Positions 35,501 through 43,626 of a stretch of DNA of 64,000 nucleotides are shown in pieces. The notes beneath the pieces were generated by a model. The model saw only the letters and a list, made by a program, of their open reading frames with translations, was not told the origin of the DNA and ran no database searches. Each line of letters starts with the position of its first letter. The first letter of the stretch is position 1. The DNA comes from an uncultured Bacteroidales bacterium (GTDB lineage: Bacteria; Bacteroidota; Bacteroidia; Bacteroidales; SZUA-534). Made by a program: the position numbers and the translations under genes. The DNA lies in the NCBI GenBank assembly GCA_902790595.1, contig CADASL010000011.1, positions 141,255 to 205,254 of the forward strand. The letters run 5' to 3'.

Positions 35501-35565
35501 TCACCACTGCATCTCCCACATCGCCTTTTCAACCTGTTTGCCTTGCGACGCGTTCATCTTGCCAA
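35501..35565. repeat. 65-bp direct repeat, right copy
   Basis: The copy still joined to the outer-membrane protein reading frame; partner of 33774-33838 with one mismatch. Confidence 0.92.
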
Positions 35566-36130
35566 AGTTAAAGCCTACGCCGAGAAGGAAATAGCGCCCC
35601 ATAACGGTTCGGTAAACGTCTTCGACATAGTCGGCAGTGGCGGTTCGGTGAAGCGATTTCTGACGGTTGAGAATGTCGGACACTTTAAGGCTCGTGGTAA
35701 ATCGGCCGAAAGTTTTGGCCACACCCGCGTTCCAGAGCAGTTCCGAGTCGCCGTAACCCTGCGAGTAGCCGCGATACCACATATAACTCACGTCGCTGCT
35801 GAACTCCCAGTCGCTGTTGGTGGTGGCCAGAAATTCCAGGCGGCTGCCAAAATCCCAGGTGTTCACGTCGTTGGTGCCGCTGACCGAATAGTATGAGCGG
35901 CTGTTGCTTGCAAAGCCCGAAACGGTGACAGAGAGCCAACTCTGCCTGTACATCAGGCTCGGAAACAAGCCCAGCGACAGAGTGTTGGTGCGGCTCTCGG
36001 CGAATCCGCTCTTGCCCGAATAGAACCGTTCGTCGGCATCGTCTTTCCAAAACCACGACATCAGGTTTGAATAGTTGAAATTATCCTTGTCGATTGCCTG
36101 CAGCGCGCCCGTGGCCTGATAGCCGACTGC
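35501..36130 (-). pseudogene. 3' fragment of an outer-membrane beta-barrel protein gene
   Basis: The C-terminal ~210 residues of a TonB-receptor-like outer-membrane barrel: alternating strands such as WLSVTVSGFASNSRSYYSVSG, DFGSRLEFLATTNSDWEFSSDVSYMWY, LLWNAGVAKTFGRFTTSLKVSDILN and the terminal strand GRYFLLGVGFNFGKMN. The frame remains open past the first ATG (36061) through YNHAVGYQATGALQAIDKDNFNYSNL to about 36130, where it meets the oppositely oriented response-regulator coding sequence. A full-length member would be several hundred residues longer and have a signal peptide, so the 5' part is lost. Possible causes are a deletion, an inversion or an assembly join. Confidence 0.75.
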
Positions 36131-36736
36131 GTGATTGTAACTGACATCCGCATCGAAGACGGCTACAGTTTCGACGTGTTCGGCGCCGTGAGCACCAACG
36201 CCCTGATTGTGTTCACCACCGCCTACGAAGAGTATGCGCTCAAGGCTTTCGACTACGACTGCATCGACTATGTTATGAAACCGTACGACAAGTCCGATAT
36301 TTTAAGCGCCCTTGAAAAATACGAGCGACGCATTCTGCACACAAGCGTTGACGACGCTCGGCGGGCATCGGACTATCTGCGCGGCCGCCAGCGGCAATAC
36401 CGCCAGCGGCTCGAACTGCACCGCGCCGACTCTACCCGCATTGTCGATACGCAGGAAATCTGCTACATTGAGTATGAATTGGGCAATGTCAGAGTGTTCT
36501 GCAAAGACGGTTTTTCAGGCAGCGTTGACAAGTCATTGTCAAGGCTTTACGAAGAGTTGAACCCCGAATTGTTTTTCAAAGTGTCGAGAACCCACATCAT
36601 CAGCATCGGCCAGGTGGACCGCATCTGCCCGACACTGAAGCGCAACAAACTCATTCAACTCAAAGCCCCTTACCAGAATGTCAGGATTGAAGTGGTTATG
36701 GAATCGGTTAAAGCACTGAAAGAAAGACTGCTGTAA
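36122..36736 (+). pseudogene. LytTR-type response regulator lacking its 5' end
   Basis: The reading frame enters the receiver domain at the phospho-acceptor strand (VIVTDIRIEDGYSFDVFG) and continues with the conserved FTTAYEEYALKAFDYDCIDYVMKPYDKSD. A linker follows, then a complete LytTR DNA-binding domain (STRIVDTQEICYIEYELGNVRVFCKDG, FFKVSRTHIISIGQVDRI). The first ~50 residues of the receiver, with its acidic pocket, are missing: upstream codons are antisense to the outer-membrane gene. The only start is a GTG at 36131, which would leave a receiver without half its fold. The histidine kinase normally encoded beside such regulators is also absent. It is probably non-functional or an assembly join. 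Confidence 0.75.
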
Positions 36737-36939
36737 ATGGTTTGGTTATTGGTGTTGGGGGTTGGGTGTTGGTAAGGGTTTAGAGTTAAGTCGCTTCGCT
36801 GTTTAGAGTTTAGAAGGTTTAGTCATAGGTGTTAGAAGCAGACTGCAAACCACGTCATTGTTAATTGTCTGTAGTCCGTAGTCATTTTGCTTTCACAACT
36901 TCTTAACCACTAAACACTCAACTCTAAACCCTCCCCTTT
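36737..36939. repeat. Intergenic dispersed repeat, copy 2
   Basis: 203 nt without a gene. GTTGGGTGTT iterations, AGTCGCTTCGCTGTTTAGAG, and an AGCAGACTGCAAACCACGTC segment parallel to 31211 onward, ending in GTCTGTAGTCCGTAGTC and TTTTGCTTTC as in copy 1. Confidence 0.6.
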
Positions 36940-38280
36940 TCACAACTGATTCACATACTCCACTCCGCTGTAATACTTTAATACACTTTGCTTTATCAGA
37001 TAGGTGAAAAGCGATTTCATATCATCGGATTTGGTTTTCAGATAGTTGTTGACGGCCGTCTGATACTCAAGTCCCGAAATCAGTCCCTGCTCCATCCGTT
37101 TTTGGTTGAGTTGGTAGGCTTCCTGCTGAATTTCAGTCTTTTTGCAAGCCTGCTGATAGGCGGCCAGCGCGGTGCGGCAATCGTTGAAAGCCTTGCGCAC
37201 AGCCGATTCCGTCTCGCGGTTTTTTTGGTCGAGTTCGGCGTTGGCGCGGGCGTATGAGTTGCGCTTGCGCGATATTTCAGAGTAGCGGTTCAGGCGGCCG
37301 AAGATTGGTATCGAGAGCGAAAGACCTATGTTCTCGCCCACGTTGTCGCGAATCTGCTTATTGAACGACTGCGCATCGGAACCATTGCGCTTGCTATAGC
37401 CCGTGCTCAAACTTGCGTTTGCACTCAAATGTGGCAACAGTTGCCAGCGGGCTGTCGAGAGTTCGCGGCGGGCGTTTTCGGCGCGCCAGTTGGCAATTTT
37501 CACACTGGGGTTGTTGCCCAGTGCATAGTTGACAATCTCATCCTCGGTTTGATTGTCGGCGGTGGCCAAAGGCATTGTCGTGTCCACCGCAAACTGCTCA
37601 TCCATAGGGAAGAACATCAAATCGGAAAGCGTCATAATCTGCTCGTCGCGCATCTGGCGAGTGCTGACAAGGTCGTACTCGCGGTCGGCAAGGTCGGCCT
37701 CAAGTTGAATGACATCGGCGCGGCTCTTCTGCCCAATCTCCTCCTGACGGCGCATCTTATCGAGCGCTGTGCGGGCTGTAGCAATCTGCTCATCAAACAG
37801 TTGGCACAGACGGCAGTAGTAAACCACGTTGTAGTAGGCCTCCATCACGGCAAGGCAAATGTCGGCTTCGGCCTGCTCCTGCTCCGTCCGCGAAATGGCC
37901 AGCGCCGTCTTCGACACGCGCATATTGTTAACCGCCTGGAACCCGTTGAAAAGGGTGATTCCCGCCGAAATGCTGTAGTCGTTGCTGAACGTTGTAATGT
38001 CGATTTTGGTGTTTGTCAGCCAGTCGGTATTGTGGCCAAAGCTGTAACTTGCGCCTGCCCCCGCATTAACACTTGGCGTGAAAGCCGCCAGAATGGCGTC
38101 GCGGCGCGCAATCCGCGCATCGTCAACGATGGTCTCGCTAATGCGGATTTTTGTTGAGTTCGATATGGCGTATTCCATACAATCTTTCAGAGTCATTGTG
38201 CGGACGCTGTCCGAAGCGTTTGCCCCGAATGTGCTTGGCGCGATTGCCATCATAATACCTATTATCAATTGTTTTTGCAT
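36940..38280 (-). CDS. TolC-family outer-membrane efflux channel
   Basis: A 446-aa outer-membrane efflux protein with a short signal peptide (about 1-22) and two OEP repeat units of long helices and short strands. Typical elements are MTLKDCMEYAISNSTKIRIS near the N-terminus, YNVVYYCRLCQLFDEQIATARTALDKMRRQEEIGQKSRADVIQLEADLADREYD, NPSVKIANWRAENARRELS and, in the second unit, YQLNQKRMEQGLISGLEYQTAVNNYL. It is expected to form the exit duct for the MacA/ABC system encoded at 23.8-33.4 kb. Its promoter region contains a good sigma-54 site and the 53-bp block shared with that operon. Confidence 0.93.
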   Translation of the reverse strand: MQKQLIIGIMMAIAPSTFGANASDSVRTMTLKDCMEYAISNSTKIRISETIVDDARIARRDAILAAFTPSVNAGAGASYSFGHNTDWLTNTKIDITTFSNDYSISAGITLFNGFQAVNNMRVSKTALAISRTEQEQAEADICLAVMEAYYNVVYYCRLCQLFDEQIATARTALDKMRRQEEIGQKSRADVIQLEADLADREYDLVSTRQMRDEQIMTLSDLMFFPMDEQFAVDTTMPLATADNQTEDEIVNYALGNNPSVKIANWRAENARRELSTARWQLLPHLSANASLSTGYSKRNGSDAQSFNKQIRDNVGENIGLSLSIPIFGRLNRYSEISRKRNSYARANAELDQKNRETESAVRKAFNDCRTALAAYQQACKKTEIQQEAYQLNQKRMEQGLISGLEYQTAVNNYLKTKSDDMKSLFTYLIKQSVLKYYSGVEYVNQL

Positions 38281-38318
38281 AATTGTTTTACGTTTTTAAA
38301 ATTTCTGCAAAAACAATG

Positions 38319-38334
38319 GCATAAGGTGTGCCAA
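38319..38334 (-). promoter_or_regulatory. Sigma-54 (-24/-12) promoter of tolC
   Basis: Minus-strand TTGGCACACCTTATGCC: GG at 38332-38331 and GC at 38320-38319 with the required 10-nt spacing, close to the TGGCAC-N5-TTGC consensus. Predicted start near 38307, 27 nt before the tolC ATG. Confidence 0.65.
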
Positions 38335-38375
38335 AAGTATCATATTACTGATAATCAGCAATATCGCTATTTTAT

Positions 38376-38428
38376 AAAGTGTAAAAAAGTGTAAAGTTTT
38401 TTACAGTGGGTTTACAGTTGCTTTACAG
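38376..38428. promoter_or_regulatory. 53-bp upstream block, tolC copy (putative activator site)
   Basis: Exact copy of 33647-33699. It lies 43 bp upstream of the tolC -24 element; inverted TGTAAAG/CTTTACA half-sites are inside. Confidence 0.65.
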
Positions 38429-38462
38429 GGTTTGACAGAATTTTGTAAAGCCGGAACGCCGC

Positions 38463-40214
38463 TCACTTTTTTACCCGTGCCCCGAAATCGTACGTTGCGC
38501 CAACCGAGAACATCGGCGGGGTTCTGAAGTTGTTGTCGCGGATTTTCATACCGTTGGTGTACGACAGCGACAGGCTCAGATGGTTGAACCGTATGCCGGC
38601 CGACGGCGACACATAGAACCCGCAGGCGTTGTAGGAGCGCTCAATGGGCGTGCCGTCGGAATCGGACCGCGTCATTGCGGGCGTGTGCCGGAGTCCGCCA
38701 CCCATCCGGAAGGCCACAAACGGCGACACCTTGCGGTTGAACGCCTCAACGCGGCTATCAAGAAAGAGCGGCACAGCCCAGCAATATTTTGTTGTGCCGG
38801 TGTAGGTGTAGATATACGAACAGCCGACTCCCACGTACCAGAACGGCTTGATGTTCGCTCCCATCGACAGCGAAAACTGCGTGCCGTTGCCAACAATGTC
38901 GCCATAAACATTATCGCCGTTGTTTGTTTTGTCGTTATCAATGCCTTTTTGGAAATCTTCGGCATCGATTGGGAAATTCAACTCCCAACCCATAAAAATG
39001 CGGAAACCCGAGCGCATATACCGCTTGCTCACGCGCTCCTCATAATTCTGCCGCTTTTCGGCATCGCGGGCATTCTGATTCTCGATGCTAACCTGCTCGC
39101 GAATCGCCTTTTTTTCGGTGCGGCGCTCCTCACGCCTCTCCTCGGCCGACGTTTTCGGGCGCGGCTCCTTCACCATAACGGAGTTAATCTTCTTCTCCTC
39201 CACAATAACCTCAAGCGTCCTGTCGATGACGCCCGGCTTGCTGACCCGCACAAAATGCCGGCCAACCAGAACCTCGTAAATGCCTTTGTTCCGCCCAATC
39301 AGCGACCACAACAAGCCGTTGGTTTTTCCAACAGGATTGTCATCGATGTAAATGTCAGCATATTTGATGTTCGACCTCACGCGGACCTTTCCCGACGGAA
39401 TTTTCTGCAGCTCGCCCTCAAACTGCAGGTCGCAGTCTTGAGTGATTTTAAATGTTTGTTTTTCTTCAAGATAGAACTTTCCTTTCAACGTCATTGTGTG
39501 CTCGCCCGCCTCTAATTGGATTTTTGCGGGTGTTTGGCCAACCAAATTGCTGTCGATATAGATTTCAGTGCCTTCCGGCAGATAATTAATTGTGGCATAG
39601 CCCTTTGCGCGATTGAGTTTCACATTCAAACTCGACCGCTCAACCATATTCACAACAACCACGCCCGAATCGGTAATATAGTTCTCACACTCAACCCGAT
39701 AGGTGTGGCGCCCCGTCTGCAGGAACGGCGATTTTATTTCCGAATCAAGTTTCTCATCATCGATGAAGATGGCCGACTCTTCCGGCTCCGCGCTTATAAT
39801 CAGATAGTTACCCTCGGTTTCAATCTTTTTGTACGACAGGCGCATCTCGTAAGTGCACAACTTCTCAATCTTGACCGGATAGGCGTACTGGCGCAGAACA
39901 CCCAATGTTTTATGCTTGACCGTCAAGTATTTGGCACCGCGAGGAACATACACCCAATATTCGCCCTCATCAATTTTTGGCACGGTTGTTACAATGCCCA
40001 GTCCGTCGCCCTCGAAAATGAATCCGTCGCTCTGCACCGCCACCTTGATAAGGGCGCAAGGCTCGCCGTTCTGGTCAATTTTCTTCTGCGTGCGCGCCGT
40101 CAGGTCGTTGTCAAGTTTTTTGAACGACAGCACTGATATACTATTGTCATCGCTTTGCGCGAAAACAACTGTGGCACAAAGTATTGCGGCGATAAGGCTG
40201 GCTATTCTTCTCAT
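38463..40214 (-). CDS. PEGA-domain protein with C-terminal barrel
   Basis: A 583-aa exported protein (signal peptide 1-19, CATVVFA-Q). Three PEGA-like repeats occur at about 135-178 (ISAEPEESAIFIDDEKLDSEIKSP), 204-248 (NYLPEGTEIYIDSNLVGQTPAKI) and 270-315 (SNIKYADIYIDDNPVGKTNG). They are followed by a charged helical linker rich in Glu/Arg (about 345-395) and a C-terminal region with strand and glycine patterns of a small outer-membrane barrel ending GATYDFGARVKK. PEGA domains are surface or cell-wall binding folds. It lies 3 nt downstream of the LPP20-like gene, so the two form an operon. Confidence 0.83.
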   Translation of the reverse strand: MRRIASLIAAILCATVVFAQSDDNSISVLSFKKLDNDLTARTQKKIDQNGEPCALIKVAVQSDGFIFEGDGLGIVTTVPKIDEGEYWVYVPRGAKYLTVKHKTLGVLRQYAYPVKIEKLCTYEMRLSYKKIETEGNYLIISAEPEESAIFIDDEKLDSEIKSPFLQTGRHTYRVECENYITDSGVVVVNMVERSSLNVKLNRAKGYATINYLPEGTEIYIDSNLVGQTPAKIQLEAGEHTMTLKGKFYLEEKQTFKITQDCDLQFEGELQKIPSGKVRVRSNIKYADIYIDDNPVGKTNGLLWSLIGRNKGIYEVLVGRHFVRVSKPGVIDRTLEVIVEEKKINSVMVKEPRPKTSAEERREERRTEKKAIREQVSIENQNARDAEKRQNYEERVSKRYMRSGFRIFMGWELNFPIDAEDFQKGIDNDKTNNGDNVYGDIVGNGTQFSLSMGANIKPFWYVGVGCSYIYTYTGTTKYCWAVPLFLDSRVEAFNRKVSPFVAFRMGGGLRHTPAMTRSDSDGTPIERSYNACGFYVSPSAGIRFNHLSLSLSYTNGMKIRDNNFRTPPMFSVGATYDFGARVKK

Positions 40215-40217
40215 AGT

Positions 40218-42062
40218 TTAGAATGTGAACGAACTTAAATCAATCAAACCGAACTCGGGGTCTTTCTCCGGCTGCCACGCGCGGACGTGAATCACCGGAC
40301 TTTCGCGGTCGTTCAAGTCAACCATCAGGAAAAGGTAGCCCGTATCGCCATAGTTCGACGAAAAATAATCCTGCTTAATCTGAATTCCATAGATTTCGCC
40401 GTTGCCGGCCTTGCGGATCTCACTGTCGGCAAACCGCAGATTGATGAACTCATTGCTTCTGAAACAGATGTCCAAATTATTGATATACTGCTCTTTGGTT
40501 TGTTTTGTATATCGAACAATCTGCTTGTCGGGCTCAATCGCCATTGCGTCCTGAACAGGCTGTTTCTTAAGCACGTGACCAACAATTATCAGCGCGTCGT
40601 CGGCAAAAATGCTGCTGATGTAGTCGAGGCGCTTGAGCGCGTAGGCCGTCTTGTAATTTTCAAGGAAGCGGATGAGCGTCAGGCGCGAAGGCTCGCTCCA
40701 CTGCGACTTCCCGGTGATGCCCTCCAAGGCTGTCTGCGCAAGGCCGAATGAAAGCGAGTGAATTTTGCCGTCGGTGCCGAACTCGAAAACAATGTCCTCG
40801 ACAAACGAGTTTTTGTTGTTGGGGAAGTTGAAAACCAGCGGCATACTGCGGCAAATGACGCCTTCGTCGGTTTTCGCAAAGCGATAGTCGGGCGTGCCGC
40901 AGATTCGGGCGCGGCCGTAATTGACAAGTTTTGTGAACATATCCCAGCCGTCCTCGTCAAAATATTTGCGCACAGAGTCGTAGGTTCGGCTGATGACACT
41001 GCGCTCAATTTCGGCCATAATACGCTTATAATCAACGTCGTTCTGAACATACTCAAAGAACGATTCGGTTTTGGCGGCAGTTTCTTCCTGCGCCTTCTGA
41101 ATTTCCATTTGCGCCTGCTTCGGCTTGGCCGACACGCTGCTCAGCTGCAGATTGCTGCTTTTATATGGCACTGGTTCAATGGTTTCCATCACATCTTTCA
41201 GCTCGGAGTCGATGGTCGCCTCGCCCGTGAAAATGTACTCGCCCTTCAGGTCCATTTTGGTCTCATCGAAAATGGCCGGCAGTTCGGCCACGCCGCGTCC
41301 GTCCTTAGCCGAAACAATGTTCGACCAGTCTTGACCGTCCCAATAGGTGAAGTCGAAATTGCTAACAGGCTCATTTTTATAGGTGAAGAAAAGCTCCACC
41401 TGACGGAAGCTGCCGTCAATCTTCGTGTCACCTTTCGTCACTCTTATGTTATTGAAAATGTTGTTAATCTGCTCCGGAATCCACGATGCCAACAAGTGTT
41501 GCTCGCCGCTCTCCTCGTCGGTCATTTTTATTGTGGCGCCGTCGGGATGGCTACGGAGCAAGGTTTGCGCCCAATAGTAGTAGCGCAGCGCGTCGGCAAT
41601 CTGCAGCTTCCGCTCCGCCCTCTGGGCCGACTCAACAAATCCGATAATCTTATTCCTGCGCGCAACAAAAATCTTCCTAATCTCGGTGCGTTTGATGTAG
41701 CGGAAGACGGTAACCTTCGGCTCCTTGCCCGCCACCAAGCGCTCGGTGTTGCTCAAAGTGGCCTTCGAGTAGGTTTTGACGATGCTGTTGAAAGTCTCGC
41801 CAAAGCCGTCGGGGTTCTCGTCGCGAATCAGCGTGAAATCGCTTTCAACCGATGTCGAAATCTGCCCGATAAGGTCGGCAAGCGCGTCGCGGTCGGCCAC
41901 ATTGAGGGTTTTGCCCTGTGCCTCGCCCCACAAATACACGTTGCCCTGATTCTTTATTTGCGCGATGCGTTCCTGCACCTGCTTTTCCTCCGTCCTCTTC
42001 GACTGCGCCATTGCGGGTAAAGCACAATAAATGAGGACTATAAATGATAGTACGATTCTCAT
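40218..42062 (-). CDS. LPP20-like exported protein, 614 aa
   Basis: A signal peptide (1-19, CALPAMA-Q) is followed by a region resembling the LPP20 lipoprotein fold (NQGNVYLWGEAQGKTLNVADRDALADLIGQISTSVESDF), though no lipobox cysteine is present. A strand-rich middle with YKNEPVSNFDFTYWDGQDWSNIVSAKDGRGVAELP follows. The C-terminus resembles a nuclear-transport-factor-2-like fold (RFLENYKTAYALKRLDYISSIFADDALIIVGHVLKK). It is the first gene of a two-gene leftward operon with the PEGA protein. An envelope role is inferred; the exact function is unknown. Confidence 0.78.
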   Translation of the reverse strand: MRIVLSFIVLIYCALPAMAQSKRTEEKQVQERIAQIKNQGNVYLWGEAQGKTLNVADRDALADLIGQISTSVESDFTLIRDENPDGFGETFNSIVKTYSKATLSNTERLVAGKEPKVTVFRYIKRTEIRKIFVARRNKIIGFVESAQRAERKLQIADALRYYYWAQTLLRSHPDGATIKMTDEESGEQHLLASWIPEQINNIFNNIRVTKGDTKIDGSFRQVELFFTYKNEPVSNFDFTYWDGQDWSNIVSAKDGRGVAELPAIFDETKMDLKGEYIFTGEATIDSELKDVMETIEPVPYKSSNLQLSSVSAKPKQAQMEIQKAQEETAAKTESFFEYVQNDVDYKRIMAEIERSVISRTYDSVRKYFDEDGWDMFTKLVNYGRARICGTPDYRFAKTDEGVICRSMPLVFNFPNNKNSFVEDIVFEFGTDGKIHSLSFGLAQTALEGITGKSQWSEPSRLTLIRFLENYKTAYALKRLDYISSIFADDALIIVGHVLKKQPVQDAMAIEPDKQIVRYTKQTKEQYINNLDICFRSNEFINLRFADSEIRKAGNGEIYGIQIKQDYFSSNYGDTGYLFLMVDLNDRESPVIHVRAWQPEKDPEFGLIDLSSFTF

Positions 42063-42274
42063 TTTTACAGACGTTTAATTAAGCTACTCCGATTTTGCGT
42101 CGGTTTCATTTTGTTAGTTTTCAATTATTTACACTTCACAACACACCATAATTATAGCGTGAGACGGTAAATCAGCATAGTTTTTTAGTTGCGTTTGAAT
42201 ATACAAATGTATAAAAGTTACTGATTTTTGAATAACCAAATATTCTGTAGTTTTGCCAGCATAAACAAAAAGCT
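42063..42274. other. Divergent intergenic region
   Basis: 212 nt, A+T-rich, between divergent genes. It contains the promoter for the rightward gene (42228-42255); no clear box was found for the leftward LPP20-like operon. Confidence 0.5.
42228..42255 (+). promoter_or_regulatory. Promoter of the oxoamine-synthase-like gene
   Basis: TTTTTG ending at 42230, 17-nt spacer, TAGTTTTG (42248-42255), 19 nt before the ATG. Confidence 0.6.
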
Positions 42275-43405
42275 ATGTACAGCGATTTTCAAGACCAATT
42301 ACGAAGCCGGCTTGCGGCCATCAACGATGCGGGGCTTTACAACGAGCGCGGTACGCTGATGTCGGGCGCGGCAGTTATCGACACTCCGCAAGGACAGGTC
42401 TTGAATTTTAAAAGTCAGGTTTACATTGATAATCAAGTCGATGCGGCTAAAACAGAAACTATTGCAGCCAAATACGGCGACAATCTGGCATCGGTGCTCG
42501 AAGGTAAAATCGCCCGTTTGCTTGGCGCGGAATCGTGTTTGCTATTCAACTCACTCACAGATGCTTACGTGGCCATATCGGCACAACTGCTGAACCGCAG
42601 CGACGCCATCATCTACGACACGCCAAGTCTCTACTCCTTCACAACCGCTGTGAGCCGGGCATCGAAATACAAATTCCACAACACCGACCTTGCCGACCTC
42701 GAAAAGCAGCTGAAACTGTCGCAGGCACAGCAAAACAGGCTGATTGTGGTTGACAGCGTCAACATTGCATCGGGCAATATTGCTCCTCTGAATCAGATAT
42801 TTGCGTTAGCCGACAGGTATCGCGCGATGGTGGCTGTTGACGAGACCAACGCGGCCGGACTTTTTGTGGATGGTGGCGGCGCAAGCGAACTTCTCGACGT
42901 CAAAGGCCGGGCCGAACTGACCATTGGCTCATTGGCAAAGGCTTTTGGCTGTCAATCAGGCGCATACATTGCCGGCCGCCGCGAGATTATCGACTATCTG
43001 CGCCAACCGACAGGCCTGCCCGACTTTGCCGCACCAATGGCAAAAACCGATATGGCCGCAGCCATTTCCGCCATCGACAATCTACCGCAAAACACTGCAC
43101 AAAGACAATATTTATTGCAGATTACCAACTACTTAATCCGCAAACTCTACGGCGAAGGCTTCGAGATTCCGCCAACGCAGTCGGCCATTTTGGCGGTGAT
43201 GGTTGGCGACAACCAAAAAGCCGAACTTTTTGCGCGGCACCTGCACCGCAACAACCTACTTGTAACGTGCCTTGCAAGCCCGCTCATCGACAACCAGAAC
43301 GCCCGCATTGTCCTGCAATTGTCGGCCAACCACACGCAAGAGCAGATTGAACAGACCGCCAAAATATTCGGAAAGGTAGCGCGAGAGATTGGCGTCTTAC
43401 AGTAA
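42275..43405 (+). CDS. Degenerate alpha-oxoamine-synthase-like PLP protein (Kbl/BioF family)
   Basis: A 376-aa fold-type I aminotransferase-like protein, closest by eye to 2-amino-3-ketobutyrate CoA ligase. The PLP lysine is kept (K222 in GSLAKAFG), as is the aspartate of VAVDETNAAG. The cofactor-stacking histidine region (NHAS in the family) reads DTPSLYS, and the histidine of the DDSHAxG motif is Asn. About 40 residues of the N-terminal substrate loop (NNYLGL...) are replaced by a shorter unrelated stretch. It could be an altered enzyme or a non-catalytic PLP protein. It is monocistronic, ahead of tRNA-Gln, and I give no gene symbol for that reason. Confidence 0.78.
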   Translation: MYSDFQDQLRSRLAAINDAGLYNERGTLMSGAAVIDTPQGQVLNFKSQVYIDNQVDAAKTETIAAKYGDNLASVLEGKIARLLGAESCLLFNSLTDAYVAISAQLLNRSDAIIYDTPSLYSFTTAVSRASKYKFHNTDLADLEKQLKLSQAQQNRLIVVDSVNIASGNIAPLNQIFALADRYRAMVAVDETNAAGLFVDGGGASELLDVKGRAELTIGSLAKAFGCQSGAYIAGRREIIDYLRQPTGLPDFAAPMAKTDMAAAISAIDNLPQNTAQRQYLLQITNYLIRKLYGEGFEIPPTQSAILAVMVGDNQKAELFARHLHRNNLLVTCLASPLIDNQNARIVLQLSANHTQEQIEQTAKIFGKVAREIGVLQ

Positions 43406-43466
43406 TTCACTGATAATCAATCAACCTTTGCTAATTTCTTTTTTTTGCCAATAAATTTCAAAGTGC

Positions 43467-43496
43467 TTGCACTTACAAAAACTTGCATTACTTTTG
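43467..43496 (+). promoter_or_regulatory. Promoter of tRNA-Gln
   Basis: TTG (43467-43469), 19-nt spacer, TACTTTTG (43489-43496) followed by C: a perfect Bacteroidota promoter ending 17 nt before the tRNA. Confidence 0.75.
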
Positions 43497-43513
43497 CACC
43501 CGCATCAAAGCAT

Positions 43514-43584
43514 TGGCGTATGGTGTAATGGTAGCACACCAGATTTTGGTTCTGTCAGTCAAGGTTCGAGTCCCTGTACGCCAA
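43514..43584 (+). tRNA. tRNA-Gln (anticodon TTG)
   Basis: Cloverleaf: acceptor TGGCGTA/TACGCCA with the U1-A72 pair typical of glutamine tRNAs; D-arm GGTGTAATGGTAGCACAC; anticodon loop TTTTGGT giving TTG; T-arm GGTTCGAGTCC. The CCA end is not fully encoded (CAAC follows). Confidence 0.95.
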
Positions 43585-43585
43585 C

Positions 43586-43620
43586 AACCTTCAGATTTTT
43601 CTGAAGGTTTTTTTATTTTT
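43586..43620 (+). terminator. Terminator of tRNA-Gln
   Basis: AACCTTCAGA pairs with TCTGAAGGTT around a T loop, followed by TTTTTTATTTTT directly after the tRNA. Confidence 0.88.
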
Positions 43621-43626
43621 GTCCCT

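Larger units (their letters stand above)
33774..35565. mobile_element. Small restriction-modification-like cassette flanked by 65-bp target duplication
   Basis: The sequence 33839-35500 (1662 bp) holds a DNA adenine methylase gene, an unknown 174-aa gene behind it, a promoter and a terminator. It lies exactly between two 65-bp direct repeats that both equal the 3' end of the outer-membrane gene. Only the right copy continues into the gene body, and only the left copy continues to that gene's terminator, so removing the cassette and one repeat restores a normal gene end. No transposase or integrase is inside. Insertion with long target duplication is established for mobile restriction-modification units. 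Absence of a recognisable nuclease keeps the label tentative. Confidence 0.75.

Noticed and set aside
38580..39515. Plus-strand open frame of 311 codons
   Set aside because: Antisense to the PEGA-domain gene, whose repeats are recognisable.
40758..42020. Plus-strand open frame of 420 codons
   Set aside because: Antisense to the LPP20-like gene, which has a signal peptide and an operon partner; the shadow has neither.
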